Source: Mesaphorura yosii
Taxonomy: Eukaryota; Arthropoda; Collembola; Poduromorpha; Tullbergiidae
Direction of reading: 5' to 3'
Assembly: GCA_009869945.1 (NCBI GenBank)
Contig: WIXG01000264.1
Location: 49,041-113,040 of the forward strand
DNA length: 64,000 nt
The notes beneath the pieces are model-generated. The model was not told the DNA's origin and ran no database searches. It saw nothing but the letters and a program-made list of their open reading frames with translations. The translations under genes and the position numbers were made by a program. This document shows, piece after piece, positions 47,601 through 60,618 of this stretch. Each line of letters starts with the position of its first letter. Within the stretch, counting starts at the first letter, position 1.

Positions 47601-50600
47601 TTATCGTTCCCCAGATTATTACATAATTATTATCGCATTTTGTGGGATTTTTACGACCCTCGCATTCGCACTTCCTCTGAAGCAGCAGCAGCCCGCCTTG
47701 CCATGCCATGCAATGGTAAATGGCAACGGTTCTTCCTGAAATTGCAGGAATTAAAAATGTGGAGCAGATACCAAAAAATGGTGCGATACAGGAATTCACC
47801 CTAAAAAATACGTACGTACGTTATGCGATTATGTGGTACGTGAGAAATGCAGTGCAGATTTTTGCCAGCTATGCTCCGTGAATTAAAAAATTGTGGCTCC
47901 CAGTTCGGCAACTCGCAAATCGGGAGCTTTGAGTCCTCTTCAGATTGACTTTTCACTTTACTCTACGTTACGCCACACGTTTTCCAATTAATTCGTCTTT
48001 TGCTTTGCGAAATTACTGCATGTTTTGATTTCGAATGGCCACTGAACGCAGTAGGCAGCAGCAGCATTTAATTGCAATTTGCAGTGGGCAAAGTTAAATT
48101 AAGAACGGTGCCGGTTTGCAGTGCTCTGGCGTGTGGTAATGAGAACGAATCTGAATCTAAATGCTAAACTATGTCACATAGCACGGTTAAATTCTTCTTT
48201 TCATCCCCTGCAACCTGCTTAATGATGATATCATTATAATTTGATTGTCATGCTTGGTTTAATTAAATGTCATGCCTCAGCCCTCCACTTTAGTCTTAGA
48301 CACTGCACTGCCTTGCCTTAGACTGAATGAGTGACAAGGTTCATTATTCTCAACTGGCATTGCATTGCATTGAGTCTTTCTTGTTTCGTCGTTTTCAGAG
48401 TATATAAATTTAGCCACACAGCGACTGCGACTTTGACTGCATGATTTACTCTTTTCTTTTACTCCGCCATCGTCGTCGTCATCTTCATCCTCATTAACAG
48501 GGATTAAAGCGTCTGTCTCTTGGCTGTGATCATGACTAACGAAGAATGGGACGCGAAAAAGGTTAATCGGTTGACTAAACTTGAATGAAGTCAATCTGCT
48601 CTGCTGTCTTGTTTATCTTTTATCTTGCTTGATCTTCATCTTCAAGTCTTCATTATCGAAGCTCCTTTCCAATGAAACGGTAACCGCTTCGACGGCAGGC
48701 AGCTCTCAGTGACATAAAAGTAAAATTAAGGAAATTCAAAGCGCCAGGAGTTGATCAGCTGATTCTCCGATTGTGTACAAGCTTGTGTTTATGATCAAAA
48801 ACAAGATTTCGAGTGACTAAGCAACTCAGCTGTTTGAAGGCAGTGCGGTCGACGCGGTGTGGCCTGGAATCCGAATTCGTGTCCGCAATTTGCCAATCAA
48901 ACCCTTTGCCTGATTTTCGCACATTAATTTGCATTCAGGGTCGACGCTCACGTCCGCCTGCCTGCCAATGTGCCAATTCGTCAATCAATCGTCAAACCCG
49001 AACTCTGCGAGCGAAATGAGCGAATCTCGGCCGTGGAAATTGATTGAGTCGTGCCGTCGTCATCGCCATTTCGCCATCACATCGTGCTCTTCGTGTTCCT
49101 AATGCTAAGTTCGTAATAAGTCGTAACTTGTAACACGTAACTTATTCACCGTAACGGAGATTAATACCTTCGCCATTGACATTGCTAATGCGTGGCGTGT
49201 TTACACTAAGACTCGAGCACCAGGCAGTTAAGCTATTGACAGCCAGCAACAATGGAGTGCAAGAATGTGGGATTATGTGCTGTGCATGCGAAATGCGAAA
49301 TGTGAGTTATGATCCCCTGCCATCGCATCCCATTCGTGTCGGTGCAGCGTGGATTACAATTTGCGCTTGCGATTACAAATAAAGACAATTCACACAATCA
49401 CAACAATTCAATACACAAAGCATTGAGATTACGTGCAAATACAAGATTTATGACCCACAACCAAAGCAGTACAGGCAAAACACTTTTAACCAAGTTAATA
49501 TTTGAGTTGAGGATTCTGAAAGGATTACAAATTTTAAATTCTGCTTTTCCACGGAATGCACTTCAGCGCGGTTATTAATTACAATTTAAGACTGTGAAAA
49601 ATTGCAAAATGCAAACTCATCGTGAAGTAATTAGCTCGACTCGTAATCCAGATTTCTTTTGTTCGTGCTCGCCGTTCATACTTCGCGCTCGCGCTTTCGA
49701 CTTGACAGGTGATCAGGCGCACTGCCCAATTCCGAACTCGAGTTTAGCATTCAGCTTTATTTGCAGATGCAATTAAATGTTGACCGACCAAGATTTGCAT
49801 TTGCACGACGCGCTTGCTTGCGAATTGCGAATCGCTGCAGGGTCCGCCGCATCCGCGTCGCATCCTTCATTCATTCGTAATTCATGGCCGGGCCGAGCAT
49901 GAGGAAGTCGACGCTCGCTGCGTGTGTAAATGGGTTAAATCACTACTGACAGTACTGACGGACGGGACGAGCAAGACAGGACCAAGACACAAAATATGAA
50001 TGCAGATGAGTCTGAGAAGATGATCATGCGAATATTTAATAAATAATAATATGAATGTCAACATTATAATACAGAATACAAAGCGTGTACGAGTCTCCTC
50101 TTGCATCCGAGTTAATGACTTGCTAATTATTAGTAGCAGAATGCAGAGTGCAATGCCGAGCCGGAGCCGAGAGTCGGATGAAGATGAATACCACAGTGAG
50201 GGATCCTGCTGGTGTACAGAATAAATTGGGTCAGTCATCAATGCTGTGCTGGTGCTGGTGCTGGCTGTTAATTAAGTAAATAAATGACCCATTATTTATT
50301 ACCACCAACAAACACCAAACCCAAGCCCAAGCCATCATCAAAGGGAACATAAACCCAAATACATGCACCACGCACCGCGAACTTGAAATGATGAGCCTCC
50401 GCCTTGTTGCTTTTGCTGCTGCAGCAGGTGACCAAGATACCAATCCAAATACAACAAAGCCGTGTCCGTGTGAATGATGAAAAGAAGATCATAAATTTTT
50501 GGTTTTCATTTCTTTTTTACTACCGCGCAGCGTTGTGTCAGGCTGAGCTGGGCTGGGCCGCTTGGCGTACTTGGGGAGTGAGCAGTGAGCGTGTGCCACA

Positions 50601-53600
50601 AACGCGGGCAGGCGGACAGGACAGCATCGGACGCGAATGGCGAACGGCGTATGGCGAAAAGTAAACATGGGAGTACAATAGCCAATTGTTGTGGCGTGGT
50701 TGGTGAAGGTGAAGATGAGGCATCGTACAAGTGCAGTGCAAGATGACGATGACCTAATAAACATTAATTATACAATAAAACAAAACAATATGGCCAGGCC
50801 ACGCGGCTTATGTCACACCCTCATTAACAACGGCGACGTTGTCGAGAAGCGTTCGCATTCGTCTTCATCCTGAAGAAGCCTAATTATTAACAGGCATAGG
50901 CCTAATTTAATTGAGAAAGCCAAAAGTGTAATCACGCCATTGACTCATTTTAAAAATACTCAAAAATGGAATGTAAGTCTAAGCAAGTTTCGTGGTAGCT
51001 TGAATGTTAGTGATTTAAGTTGTATCGATTGGCTTCTGATATGAAGCCGATAATACTGTGATTGAAATTCGCGTCACATGGAGACGCACCGCAGCGCAGG
51101 GCAGCAACGATCGAGTCAGTGCTAAACTCAGGCGACCGGGCCAATTGTGGGTCACTCGTCATTCATTCAGTGTGAGTGCAAATTCGTCAGTCGTAAATTG
51201 TGATTGTGGTAATGAAAAATGATTATCATTCAACTGTGGGATTATTAGTCCATGTTGGGTGCCAATGGCGATGGCGATGGCGATGGTAATAAACACCGTA
51301 CAAGTACACGCATGAGATGCAGATCATTGTCATTATTTTCATTATTATCATTAACATAAGCAGAACAGAACTCGGTTAAGGATAAGGCTGTGAATTACGA
51401 TTAGTGGCCATTGTCAAGTGTTTGGCTTGGCGCAGCGCAGGGCGATTTTGTTCTTGTTCTAATTTCACTTCGACTCGACTGTTCGAAACTGCAATCAAGC
51501 AGCGACAAATGCCAATTCAAGCAATGATCTTGCACTTGACTCAATCTGAATTGAGAATTGAGAGCATCGATCGATCTTGGACTTGGACAACGTGAATTGT
51601 GAATTGCAGATTGCAATTAGAAATCAAAATCAAGAGCACTCAATCACAATCACACGCTGAATTAAATCCCAGCGAGACCCCGACCGAGTGTGGTCCAATT
51701 CAAGACAACGACGTAGCATGTTGGCCAATGCATGCCAACACCGGAATGCAGCGGCAGGTGTCAAATTGTAGCTCACAGCGACGACCGCGACCAACAAGAA
51801 GACCATCAGCAAGCCAGTAATGATAATGAATTAATCGTAATTCGCAGTTCGCAATTTATTGTCACAGGAGAAAAGAAACAAATCACGTCCACGTCCACGT
51901 TATTTTGCTTGAGCTTTGGTCGTGCCTTTGGATCCGAATCTGTGTCAGTTGTTAGCCCATTCATTCATTCTCACAATTAAGACACTTCCTTGTGTCCGTG
52001 CATGCTCGTGATCTTGATTTGAATTAAATTCGCAGTGCTTACGCTTTAATTAAGATCTTGTACCATTTATCATGCAAACACATGCATTTGAGTCAGCTGA
52101 CATTTTGCGCTTGGGAAATCTTGAATCGTGAACGGAACGACAGGGACAACGACAACGAAATGATGAGCAACAAAGACAATCGTCACTTTCCACCGGATAC
52201 TCAAACTTCTGTTGTGTTTGGCTGTCGAGTTTAATTTCAAGTTTGAGTACGCTAAAATGGAATTCTGAGATCTCGCATTCACATTTGGCATTTTCAACGT
52301 CAAGAACAACTTGACTTTGCTTTTTTGGTAGTTTGTATGCATAAAATGATGCACCAATTCCCAGCAGCGGAATAAAGCGAGAGAAGCCATTGTTGTCGCC
52401 GCACGCATTCATTACATTGTTGCCGCGCCATAATATTGTGATCCTGACGAACTGCCTGTCGTTCGCAAGTATACAGTAAGAGTAAGGTAGTGAAAGGGTT
52501 CAGCATTCAACATCGTTGCCACCGCCATTGTTGGCATCCTTAAACGAGTGCAATGCGAATGCGAAAGAAACTAGAAATGAAACTCCTTCCAAGATTTATG
52601 CCAAGTGTCACCGAAAGAATGCAAATATGTAAATGCAGGCGGAAAACAGCAAAAGGCGAATACGAAATGCGAAATGGGAAATTGGGTGTTTCTTTTCTCG
52701 ATGATGATGACGACGCAGCGCAGTGCAGTGCAATGGCAAAGATTTGAAAGTACCGGAAAAATGAGTCAGCAGAAATTCTGATACGGCGCGGTGGCATGAA
52801 ATTGGCTTTGGTCGGACCTTTCTGGGGTTCGTACGTGGCAAGAATTCGGTCATGTGTCAATGAGTGAAACGAAGTCGACATCTGCACCATTGAAACTTGA
52901 AACAGAATCGAACGGATTCTGATCTTATCCATATTCTTATTGTCGACTGCGGCTCCGTCGGGCTCTTTTTTTTCGCTTGGATGTGAGATCTAAATCATCA
53001 TGATTCGGGCACCTGTTTCGTCCTGCGATTCACAAATCCACGTATTATCATTGTTGTACAAGAGTACAAGTGTCTTGTCATAAAATCTTGCATGTCCCAT
53101 CGTGTAAGGCGCTTTGCCGCTTTGGCTCGTAATTAACCCGGTCTGCTTGGCTATTTTTAGGTTTATTGCCTTGTTGAAAGTAAATCAGGTTGACTTGATT
53201 TGACAATTTGACTGGTCGGACCGGGCTGTAAATTTCCGTGCGTCGGCTGTCGGTAGTCAGTGGGTCGAGCATTTCGGCGGTGTTCCCTTTGTATTGTCTT
53301 CCTGTATTTGTTTCTGGCTCTTGCCCACACCAATGCCAAGTCCAGTTGCTGACAGGACAGCACGGCGACAGCGCATTGGCGGTGGAGTCACAATCACAAA
53401 GCAGCGGAACCGAACAGCACAGCAGCCAGCCGGGCGCAGAGGAAAATTCCCAGGCGACCAAAATGAAACTGAAATGAATCCAGACTCCCGTTACGAGAAA
53501 TTCTGCCGCTGCCGTTGTATTTGCATTTGCCTCTCGCCTGCCCTGCAACTGCAATTGCCATTGTTATTCTGTGTGCTGTGCCGTGTGAGTTAATTTCGTG

Positions 53601-56446
53601 TTTCCGTTTCACGAATGACGAACTCTGAATTCCCATTGCGTCTGCGTCTCGCGTCGAGTGAATCTGCCGTGCCGACGCCGTGATGGCGAGTGCAAATTGG
53701 CATAGTAAATATGATGCTTGATGCCTGATGCTGAAGCATGAATTATGAGTTATGAATGCCGGCGTGCCGCCGCTGGCTCGACTGAGCGCACATTTAGTTC
53801 AGTCGGTTACTCGCAATTTGCAACACTCTTCCCATTCGCCATTCAATTTTTTGTTTGACAAGCTAAGCCAAGGCACAGGCACAATGTATGAAGCTTGTTG
53901 AGGATCTCCACGTTGATAATTGGGACAAATTGGATCACCATCCAGCGGACTTCTTGGGTTTCTTTGCCTTGCCGGACTGACCTTTTATGACATTCCATCA
54001 ATTCTATAAATTCTTGCCCCGAATTCAACAATAAATTCACCCTTTGATGGGATTAACCCTTTGAAGCGACCCTCGAAACTGTTGAAATGGGAATCCGGAA
54101 CTAAAAAATCGAGAATCGCGCTTCGAGCAGGCCCTCGACTCAGTCATAAACTAAACTCAATCCGATATGCCTGCCACGACTGTCAGACAAGACAAGCAAT
54201 AAGCAGCAATTTGTATCCACACTTGTACGCACGCATGACGCATATTTTGAGGTAGGCGGAGGGCAGAACATCGGAGCGAGGCACTAAATAGCTTCTACAC
54301 AAGAAAAAAATCCAAACAGCAAACGCAAACAGGATTCATGACCAAGACCAAAGACCAAATTCACTTATCGCATTGTTGTGCTGGTATTTGCATTGTGTGC
54401 GGAAGAATGGACTTACTGGCCGTTTCTTTTGTGTGCGCAGTGTAAACGATGATGGTAAGTGGGCAAAAGCAGCACGACTACGGCTACACGACGGCTCGGC
54501 GTCATCGTCTTCGTCTTGGCGTGGCGTGCCCTACTTTCCGGTTTGCGTTCGACATGCGTATTTTTAGATGAAAACGACAGGTTGCAAGCAGGTTCCCTGC
54601 GAACAAAAGGAAGGGTTCGGAATGAATTACAAGGGATTAAGCAATAAACTGGATGTGGATGCTGGAGAGACGGACGGACGATCTTGGCCGCGACCACGAC
54701 CACCACGTTCTTGTGGGCTAAATAGAGGCCAATTGGAGCGATTCAGTCATTTACTATTTACCAAGCAGCAGGTTTCCGGATTGAACCCAATTTCTGCTCT
54801 ATTCTTATTTCTGGACCGTGCGTCTGTCGCGTCTGCTCTGCGTGACTTACGTAAAGCGTGAATTTGTTCCAGTGCATTAGCTTGAATCGTCCTGCCTGCT
54901 TTGTGTCTTCGATTGCAATAAGCGAGAAGCGATTGGGCTCGGCATTGAACCGGGCCAATGTCAGAGACCGAAGATATTTGGGGATTTGAATGAAAAATCG
55001 ATGCATGCAAATGAACAAATCCCAAATGCCCACTGCGTCCAGAATCACACGCTCCAATTCCCTAAACCCCTACCGGAACAAGACGAAACGTTTCAGAGTC
55101 TAGCAACGTCAGCTGAAGTAACGCCAGTCCTTCAAAGCAAGCCCAGTATTCATTACAGATGACTGACTGTTTACAGATTTAATCTCGTTTGGAGTTTGAA
55201 AACGGAAAAACAGTTCAGCGTAGCAGCTTCTTAATTTCATGAATCCATTAATTCATCAGACGGGAATGACGAATGACAGCAGGAAATAAGCTTAATAATA
55301 AACATGCTCAGCGCTTAATCTCGAATGATAATTGTTTTGGGTGTGCAGTCTGGTGAAATTTCACCGTTTCACCCAAATCAGCTGAGCGGGCAGACAGGGC
55401 AGGCTAGAATTACAGAATTAGAAATTGAAACTTCATTCCGCGTGCATCTTAATCACAATCACAAAGTCGGCATCTGTTCGTGTTCGTGTTCACAGTTCAG
55501 TTCAAGCTCACATATGGCATTGTTATCCCTCAACAATAAAACCCAAACATTGTTGATGATTCGTGCCTTACGCTACTGATGTCGAATATAATCATCGACA
55601 TAAACGAATTCGCTGTTCAGCGCAGGCGCTGATCACATGAATGAGCAAGAACAGTCGAGTTTCAAGTTTCGACGCTCGGGTGAGACTTTCTTCGCAAATT
55701 CGCAATTCTGTCGCGACTCGAGAGTAATTCAAGTAGTTCAGTGCAGTAGCAGTTTATGACCGCCCGACAATGAGCTGATACAATTACGATCTTGTCAAGT
55801 CGACAATAAATGGGCTCCAATTCCCTACCGTGCTGCTGCGATTACGATTATTGTTACGATTGTGTAGGAGAGGGTGTAATTCCATTGTTATGATGCGAAA
55901 AGCAAGAGCAATGAAAATAGTGAAAGCTGACTGCTGACTCGCAATTCGCAATTTGCGAATTGGAGCCAAACAAAAGTCATGACTTCAATAATGCAGCAAA
56001 TCAATTCCTTTATGAAATGGGAATCAATTCAATGTCCTATCTTACTTATCTTTGGCCATTATTGATTTTTTCACGTCTGGTTTTAAAATTCGAAGAGATA
56101 AAGACATAATCCAGCTTCAGAGCCAAGCAGCTTGGTTGCAAGACCAGAAAAGAACTCAAAGCCCCATCTGCAACAGAAGCAGCGCTCATGATCCTCTTTC
56201 AAAACTCGGATGTCGCTTATAAATTGAATTTAGACCACTTTAGTGAAACGTAAACTTTTGTAGATGTTCGCGAAGAATTGTCGCAGAAATTCCAGTGCGT
56301 TTGGCATATAGATTAATTTGTAAAATCATTCCCATCATTTTATGACAGAATTCGCACTGGATTTGAGTCAATTATAAAATTATAGCTAATAAGTGTGAGT
56401 CCCGAGTTACCAGCCCCAGCATCTGCAATCCGATTTTGGTTCCACG
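44608..56446. other. about 11.8 kb non-coding region upstream of dusky-like
   Basis: No frame here has recognisable domains or splice-supported extension on either strand. The sequence is rich in short cryptic repeats of GCA, TTG and GCAATTGC type words. It includes the 14 bp palindrome TGCATTGCAATGCA at about 47031-47045 and a GATGGC-type hexamer microsatellite at 51265. It separates the 5' end of dusky-like from SELENOT. It probably includes regulatory DNA of dusky-like, by analogy with developmental genes, but no element can be named. Confidence 0.5.
51265..51286. repeat. ATGGCG hexamer microsatellite
   Basis: Three and a half copies of the hexamer ATGGCG inside the large non-coding region. 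Short and not coding. Confidence 0.7.
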
Positions 56447-57336
56447 ATGGACAAAGCAAATATTCTAGTCATTATTGTGCTACTGGCTGCAGTCATTGCC
56501 AGAGATTTCTACAACATCAGCTGGAAAACCGCGCCTAGCTCCTCCAGTGCCAGCACATCATCGAATCTGTATGAAAGCGACGAAGTAGCCAATAATGCAG
56601 AAGATAAGAAGAAAGAGCGATCGCCAGTACCACCAGTCGTCATTGACACAGGTCCAAATAGTCCAGGCTCCAGAATATCAAAGGGAATGGTAAACGGGCC
56701 TCTTGTTAAATTTATTTACTGGTAAGTGTACCAATTACAAGTAAGTATGCTATCCCGGATGCTGATAACGTGTTTCCCTTTGATTTTTCAGTACCTCTTG
56801 CGGCTACTACAATTCGTTTCAGCAATTTAAAGACTTTATCCAAGAACATCATCCAGAGCTGACGGTGGAAGGCTACAATTACCCACCGACACCGTTCAGG
56901 AAAGCTGGTGCTCAGATATTTGTGAGTTTCCAAACACCGATGTCAATCTCTAATCAAACCTTGTCCAAGCACTGATTTCATTTGTGCTTTTCAGAGTGTC
57001 CTAAAATTCTTGATAATTGGCAGTATTCTGCTAAGCAGCTACAGTTTCTTCAACATTCTTCGACTTCCACAGGGCGTCATTCAGTGGATGAATGAGAATA
57101 AGACGTACGCAGCTCTCATGACGTTCTTCCTATGCAATTTCATCGAAACCCAGCTCGTGTCAACGGGTGCGTTTGAAATCTACTTTAACGATGTGCCAAT
57201 CTGGTCGAAACTGCAAACCGGCCGTCTTCCGTCGCCATCCGAGCTTGAGCAGATGCTGCAGAATCAGATCAAGATGGGTGGTGTGGGGGCAGCAGGCTCA
57301 TCCCTCCTGCTGGAGCGTTTCGACACCGCATTCTGA
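56447..57336 (+). CDS. SELENOT: selenoprotein T homologue, cysteine form
   Basis: Three exons: 56447-56721, 56792-56921 and 56995-57336, 248 residues. A signal or anchor sequence (ILVIIVLLAAVIARDF) precedes a Ser/Lys-rich spacer, then the thioredoxin-like Rdx fold. The redox motif is spliced across intron 1 as FIY-CTSC-GYYNSFQQF, so the selenocysteine site of vertebrate SELENOT (CxxU) is Cys95 here. ELTVEGYNYPPTPFRKAGAQIF and the hydrophobic VLKFLIIGSILLSSYSFFNIL insertion follow. The C-terminal NFIETQLVSTGAFEIYFNDVPIWSKLQTGRLPS is strongly conserved. An ER-membrane oxidoreductase role is expected. Arthropods commonly carry this Cys form, so no SECIS element is needed. Confidence 0.93.
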
Positions 57337-57797
57337 ATTAAGGGCTCCGTCAGCAATCGAGGATCGAGTCGAGCATCTCAATCAACTCACCGTTGTTATC
57401 CATGATTTCAATATTCCATTTTTGTACTGATTTATAGAACTCATATCCTGGCTGAAACCGTAATCTTGTCAAAGTCGCAGTCATGTCAAAAGTCAAACTC
57501 TACACTCTACAACTAAAGATATGCAATTTGTTGATATTACGTATACAAAATTCAAAGCTTTGACTATTTTTAGTGAGCAACTGATTAAAATGATTGTTGA
57601 AGCTGAAACTCTAAGGCCTTGCCATGAAAAGTGATTAAGAATGATTCACATTCATTTTGCGTGCTTTCTTTTGAAAATAGTGGGAATCTCAAATTCGCTA
57701 AATTGCAAACGGTATTTTCTGAGTTTGGGAATTTGGGTCAGCTTGATTTGGAGCATCGCACATCGTTCGTCGTCTAATTCTAATTCATTGGCACGTC
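57337..57797. other. intergenic between SELENOT and CRIPT
   Basis: 460 bases with the SELENOT 3' UTR and the short CRIPT promoter region. Nothing else is seen. Confidence 0.5.
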
Positions 57798-58218
57798 ATG
57801 GTGTGTGAGGCGTGCCAGAAGAAGCTCGGAAAAGTAGTAACTCCTGACCCTTGGAAGGCAGGAGCCAGAAATACGACGGAAGGCGGAGGAAGGAAAGTAA
57901 GTATAGCACATGATACAATTATCCTAGCTAAAAATCAGTTTCAGGAGCTCCGAGCTCGGAATTTCTAACGTGCTTTTTGCTTAATGTGATGAATTTCTCC
58001 TGGTTTAGGTCGGAGAGAATAAACTGCTATCAGCCAAGAAGTCACAGTCACGATTTTCTCCGTATCAGTCAAAATTCGAGCCCTGTCGGATTTGCAAGCA
58101 GAAGGTTCACCAAGTTGGGTCCCATTACTGCCAACCCTGTGCATATAGCAAAGGCATCTGTGCCATGTGCGGGAAGAAACTGCTGGAAACCAAAAACTAC
58201 AGACAATCTTCAACCTAA
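57798..58218 (+). CDS. CRIPT: CRIPT, cysteine-rich PDZ-binding / minor spliceosome protein
   Basis: Two exons, 57798-57896 and 58009-58218, 102 residues, matching the usual length of about 101. It reads MVCEACQKKLGKVVTPDPWK, GARNTTEGGGRK, a short variable middle, then FEPCRICKQKVHQVGSHYCQ and GICAMCGKKLLETKNY, with all CxxC zinc-binding pairs intact. The C terminus ends QSST rather than the QTSV-type PDZ ligand I recall for vertebrates. CRIPT is highly conserved; the family is linked to PSD-95 binding in vertebrates and to the minor spliceosome. The single intron is phase 0. Confidence 0.96.
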
Positions 58219-58527
58219 CCAGGCCACCATTCAGCAGCTCCATTAATTTAATTGGGTTAATACGCAGTGTGCAAGTTTTAGAGCCGTCTTACTTATAAGT
58301 TTTTATTTATGTGAAACTTCGTTTTATTACGCTCTTCATCGTTCTGAAACTTAAACCGATACTGTATACGAAATATAAATAAACAATAGATAGCCGAGAA
58401 TAAATGCTAGGATAAACATGCGTACAAACAAACTGTATTAAATTCCTTAAAGAGTAGCAGTAATGAAGATTCCTTTACATGAGATTTGTGAACATTTTAA
58501 ATTATGAATAATGACCAGAATCATGAT
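58219..58527. other. shared 3' region of convergent CRIPT and ITFG1
   Basis: AT-rich sequence of about 300 bases between two stop codons on opposite strands, with AATAAA-like signals near 58376. No gene. Confidence 0.5.
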
Positions 58528-60618
58528 TCAGGCTAGCCGCACAGCCAACCCCATCGGCTTATTCCTCTGTTCCTCGTCAAACCGTTTGTCCTGCCGGCGC
58601 TCTTTCAGCCAAAGGTAAAAGATAACGGTCCCAATCAGCGAGCAAATGCCCATGAGCGCATGGAATGTTTTCACCGCTCCTCGGACGCTGGGCACCAGCA
58701 ACGTCTTGACTTGCCACGGAGCGCCAGACCCTGGGCTGGGCGGCGTGGCGATGAGGATGGAGTTCGGGATGATTTGCGTCTTGCTGAAGGTCGTGGATCG
58801 CATGACTCCAAAGCTGACGGTTTCAATAAAGTTAGACGACGTTCCCGTGCCCATGACTGTGTACGGGAAGTCGAGGGCGAAGTGGGAGCGGATGGATTGA
58901 GTGGCCCGGCTCATTTGCAGCCGAATGTTGAGATCCGTCGTGGAGTACATCATCGACGCACCCGGCGCACGCACGCCATTAAACTGTGGGCATTCGCCAC
59001 TTCGACCGTCGCACACAGCCGTAGTCACGATCCACTTGACAAAGTATGCGTCGTACTCGGGAATATTCTGGAACGCCGACACAAACTCCTTCCTTGGCTC
59101 CTTGTCTTTCTTGCTCTTTCCCTTGGACGACGATGACGGTTGAGGGTTACGGCCTCTGCCGACCATCACCACGTCCAGCAGCCCATCTTCCTGAAGGTCG
59201 AAGAAGAACGTGCACCTCGTCTCGGAGTATTCTTCTAAGAATTTGAAGTCTGGCACAAACTGACGTCCTCGCCCGTGGCCTTCTTGGCAGTCCCCGCTCT
59301 CCGTCTTCAGTGCGCACGGCGTGTTCTTGAAGAGTACAGCTCGTTTCATCGCCTGAGACTCGGAAACTTGCGTCTGGAGCAGAGTTCCAATGAGGTCTGG
59401 GTATCCGTCCAGGTTGTAGTCGCCCACGTAGAAGTTGATCGACCTTCCGTATATCGGATCCGCCTCCTTTGTCATGAATCCGTACGTGCGTCCAGCAGCG
59501 TCGGCCAATTCCGTATTTGCCGCACGGAGTCCGTCGTGCAGATCATAAAGCAGGAAATCCGATCGCTTGCACTTGCCATCGTAGCAAACTGGAATCAGAA
59601 GACTAAGTTGCCCGCTCAAAGCAATGTCCAACGCGATTGGGTTTCCGATTCGATTCAGGGGCTTGGGCAGGGTGATGACTGGCTCGAGAGGGTGCAGGAA
59701 AACGAAACGGTTGTAGGGGTCCGTCTGAGTTATCTGCAGGATGAGCAGGTAGTGGTCTGGTTCCGGATCGTGCACGGGTTTCCCGTCAAAGATGAGCACG
59801 AGCTCCGGTGAAAAGTCACCGTTCATGTCCACAAAGCCGTTGGAGTTTGGCTGGGTGAAGTCGAGACTTAAAATTTGTTTATCACAGTCACTGCACTGAA
59901 AAGCGTACTCCTGCGGCCCAGCGCCAGCACCAAAGATCCAAAATTTGCGCTTGCCCTCCAGTGTTTCCCCGAAGAGATCTGCGATCGTGTCGCCGTTCAC
60001 GTCAACGACAAGCGGCTCTCCTTTCAGCTGCAAGTAGGACGTGCTTCCATTCAAATGCAGGGCGGACGTCTGACAATCGAATGCGGCGTCCACGCTGCCT
60101 TTGAAGATTTGTACAAATGTGATCTGGTCATGCTTCGACTTTGACGGCGATCCGCTGCTGCCGTCACTGTGCACCGTGAAACTTACACAAATGTCACTGA
60201 CACTGTCGCCAGTAAAGTCTGCCATAACAATTCCCGTGATTTTCACCGGCAAACTCGCCGCGTTCACGTTCTCCACAAACTGCATGTGGCATTGGTGGAA
60301 GTTGGATTTGGTACTCATGTAAGGGGCAAGATTGGACCCAAAGTACACGTCGAACGTTGACGAGTCATTTCTTATCACTGCCATGTCGGTAAGTTTGTCT
60401 GAGTTATAGTCGCCAAAGGCGGCAGGGTATACAAACTCATTGAGACCCTTCGCAAATGCGGCGGACGTGACATCCTCGGCTTCGGTCGGGATGGACAGGA
60501 AAGGAATGACGAGAACGAGGACGGCGAGCGGCAAAGCAAAGACGAGTTTGGCTAAATTGGTCGTCAAGAACATCAGCAACGTGCTAATTGGACGATATGA
60601 GCTTGATTGGAGGGCCAT
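58528..60618 (-). CDS. ITFG1: ITFG1 / T-cell immunomodulatory protein homologue (FG-GAP membrane protein)
   Basis: An intronless 696-residue frame. The first true ATG is at 60618 (MALQSSSYRP); the frame extends upstream only via a GTG. A hydrophobic leader (LAKLVFALPLAVLVLVIPFLSIPTEA) is followed by FG-GAP-type repeats with calcium-loop-like D-x-N-x-D motifs: AAFGDYNSDKLTDMAVI, MADFTGDSVSDICV, VVDVNGDTIADLFG, FVDMNGDFSPELVLIF, VGDYNLDGYPDLIG, FFDLQEDGLLDVVMV. A C-terminal helix (FHALMGICSLIGTVIFYLWL) precedes a short basic tail, giving a type I membrane protein. The missing introns are notable next to intron-containing neighbours. Confidence 0.93.
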   Translation of the reverse strand: MALQSSSYRPISTLLMFLTTNLAKLVFALPLAVLVLVIPFLSIPTEAEDVTSAAFAKGLNEFVYPAAFGDYNSDKLTDMAVIRNDSSTFDVYFGSNLAPYMSTKSNFHQCHMQFVENVNAASLPVKITGIVMADFTGDSVSDICVSFTVHSDGSSGSPSKSKHDQITFVQIFKGSVDAAFDCQTSALHLNGSTSYLQLKGEPLVVDVNGDTIADLFGETLEGKRKFWIFGAGAGPQEYAFQCSDCDKQILSLDFTQPNSNGFVDMNGDFSPELVLIFDGKPVHDPEPDHYLLILQITQTDPYNRFVFLHPLEPVITLPKPLNRIGNPIALDIALSGQLSLLIPVCYDGKCKRSDFLLYDLHDGLRAANTELADAAGRTYGFMTKEADPIYGRSINFYVGDYNLDGYPDLIGTLLQTQVSESQAMKRAVLFKNTPCALKTESGDCQEGHGRGRQFVPDFKFLEEYSETRCTFFFDLQEDGLLDVVMVGRGRNPQPSSSSKGKSKKDKEPRKEFVSAFQNIPEYDAYFVKWIVTTAVCDGRSGECPQFNGVRAPGASMMYSTTDLNIRLQMSRATQSIRSHFALDFPYTVMGTGTSSNFIETVSFGVMRSTTFSKTQIIPNSILIATPPSPGSGAPWQVKTLLVPSVRGAVKTFHALMGICSLIGTVIFYLWLKERRQDKRFDEEQRNKPMGLAVRLA

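Noticed and set aside
57337-57797. SECIS element for SELENOT
   Set aside because: The redox motif is CxxC, so no in-frame UGA requires recoding and none is expected.
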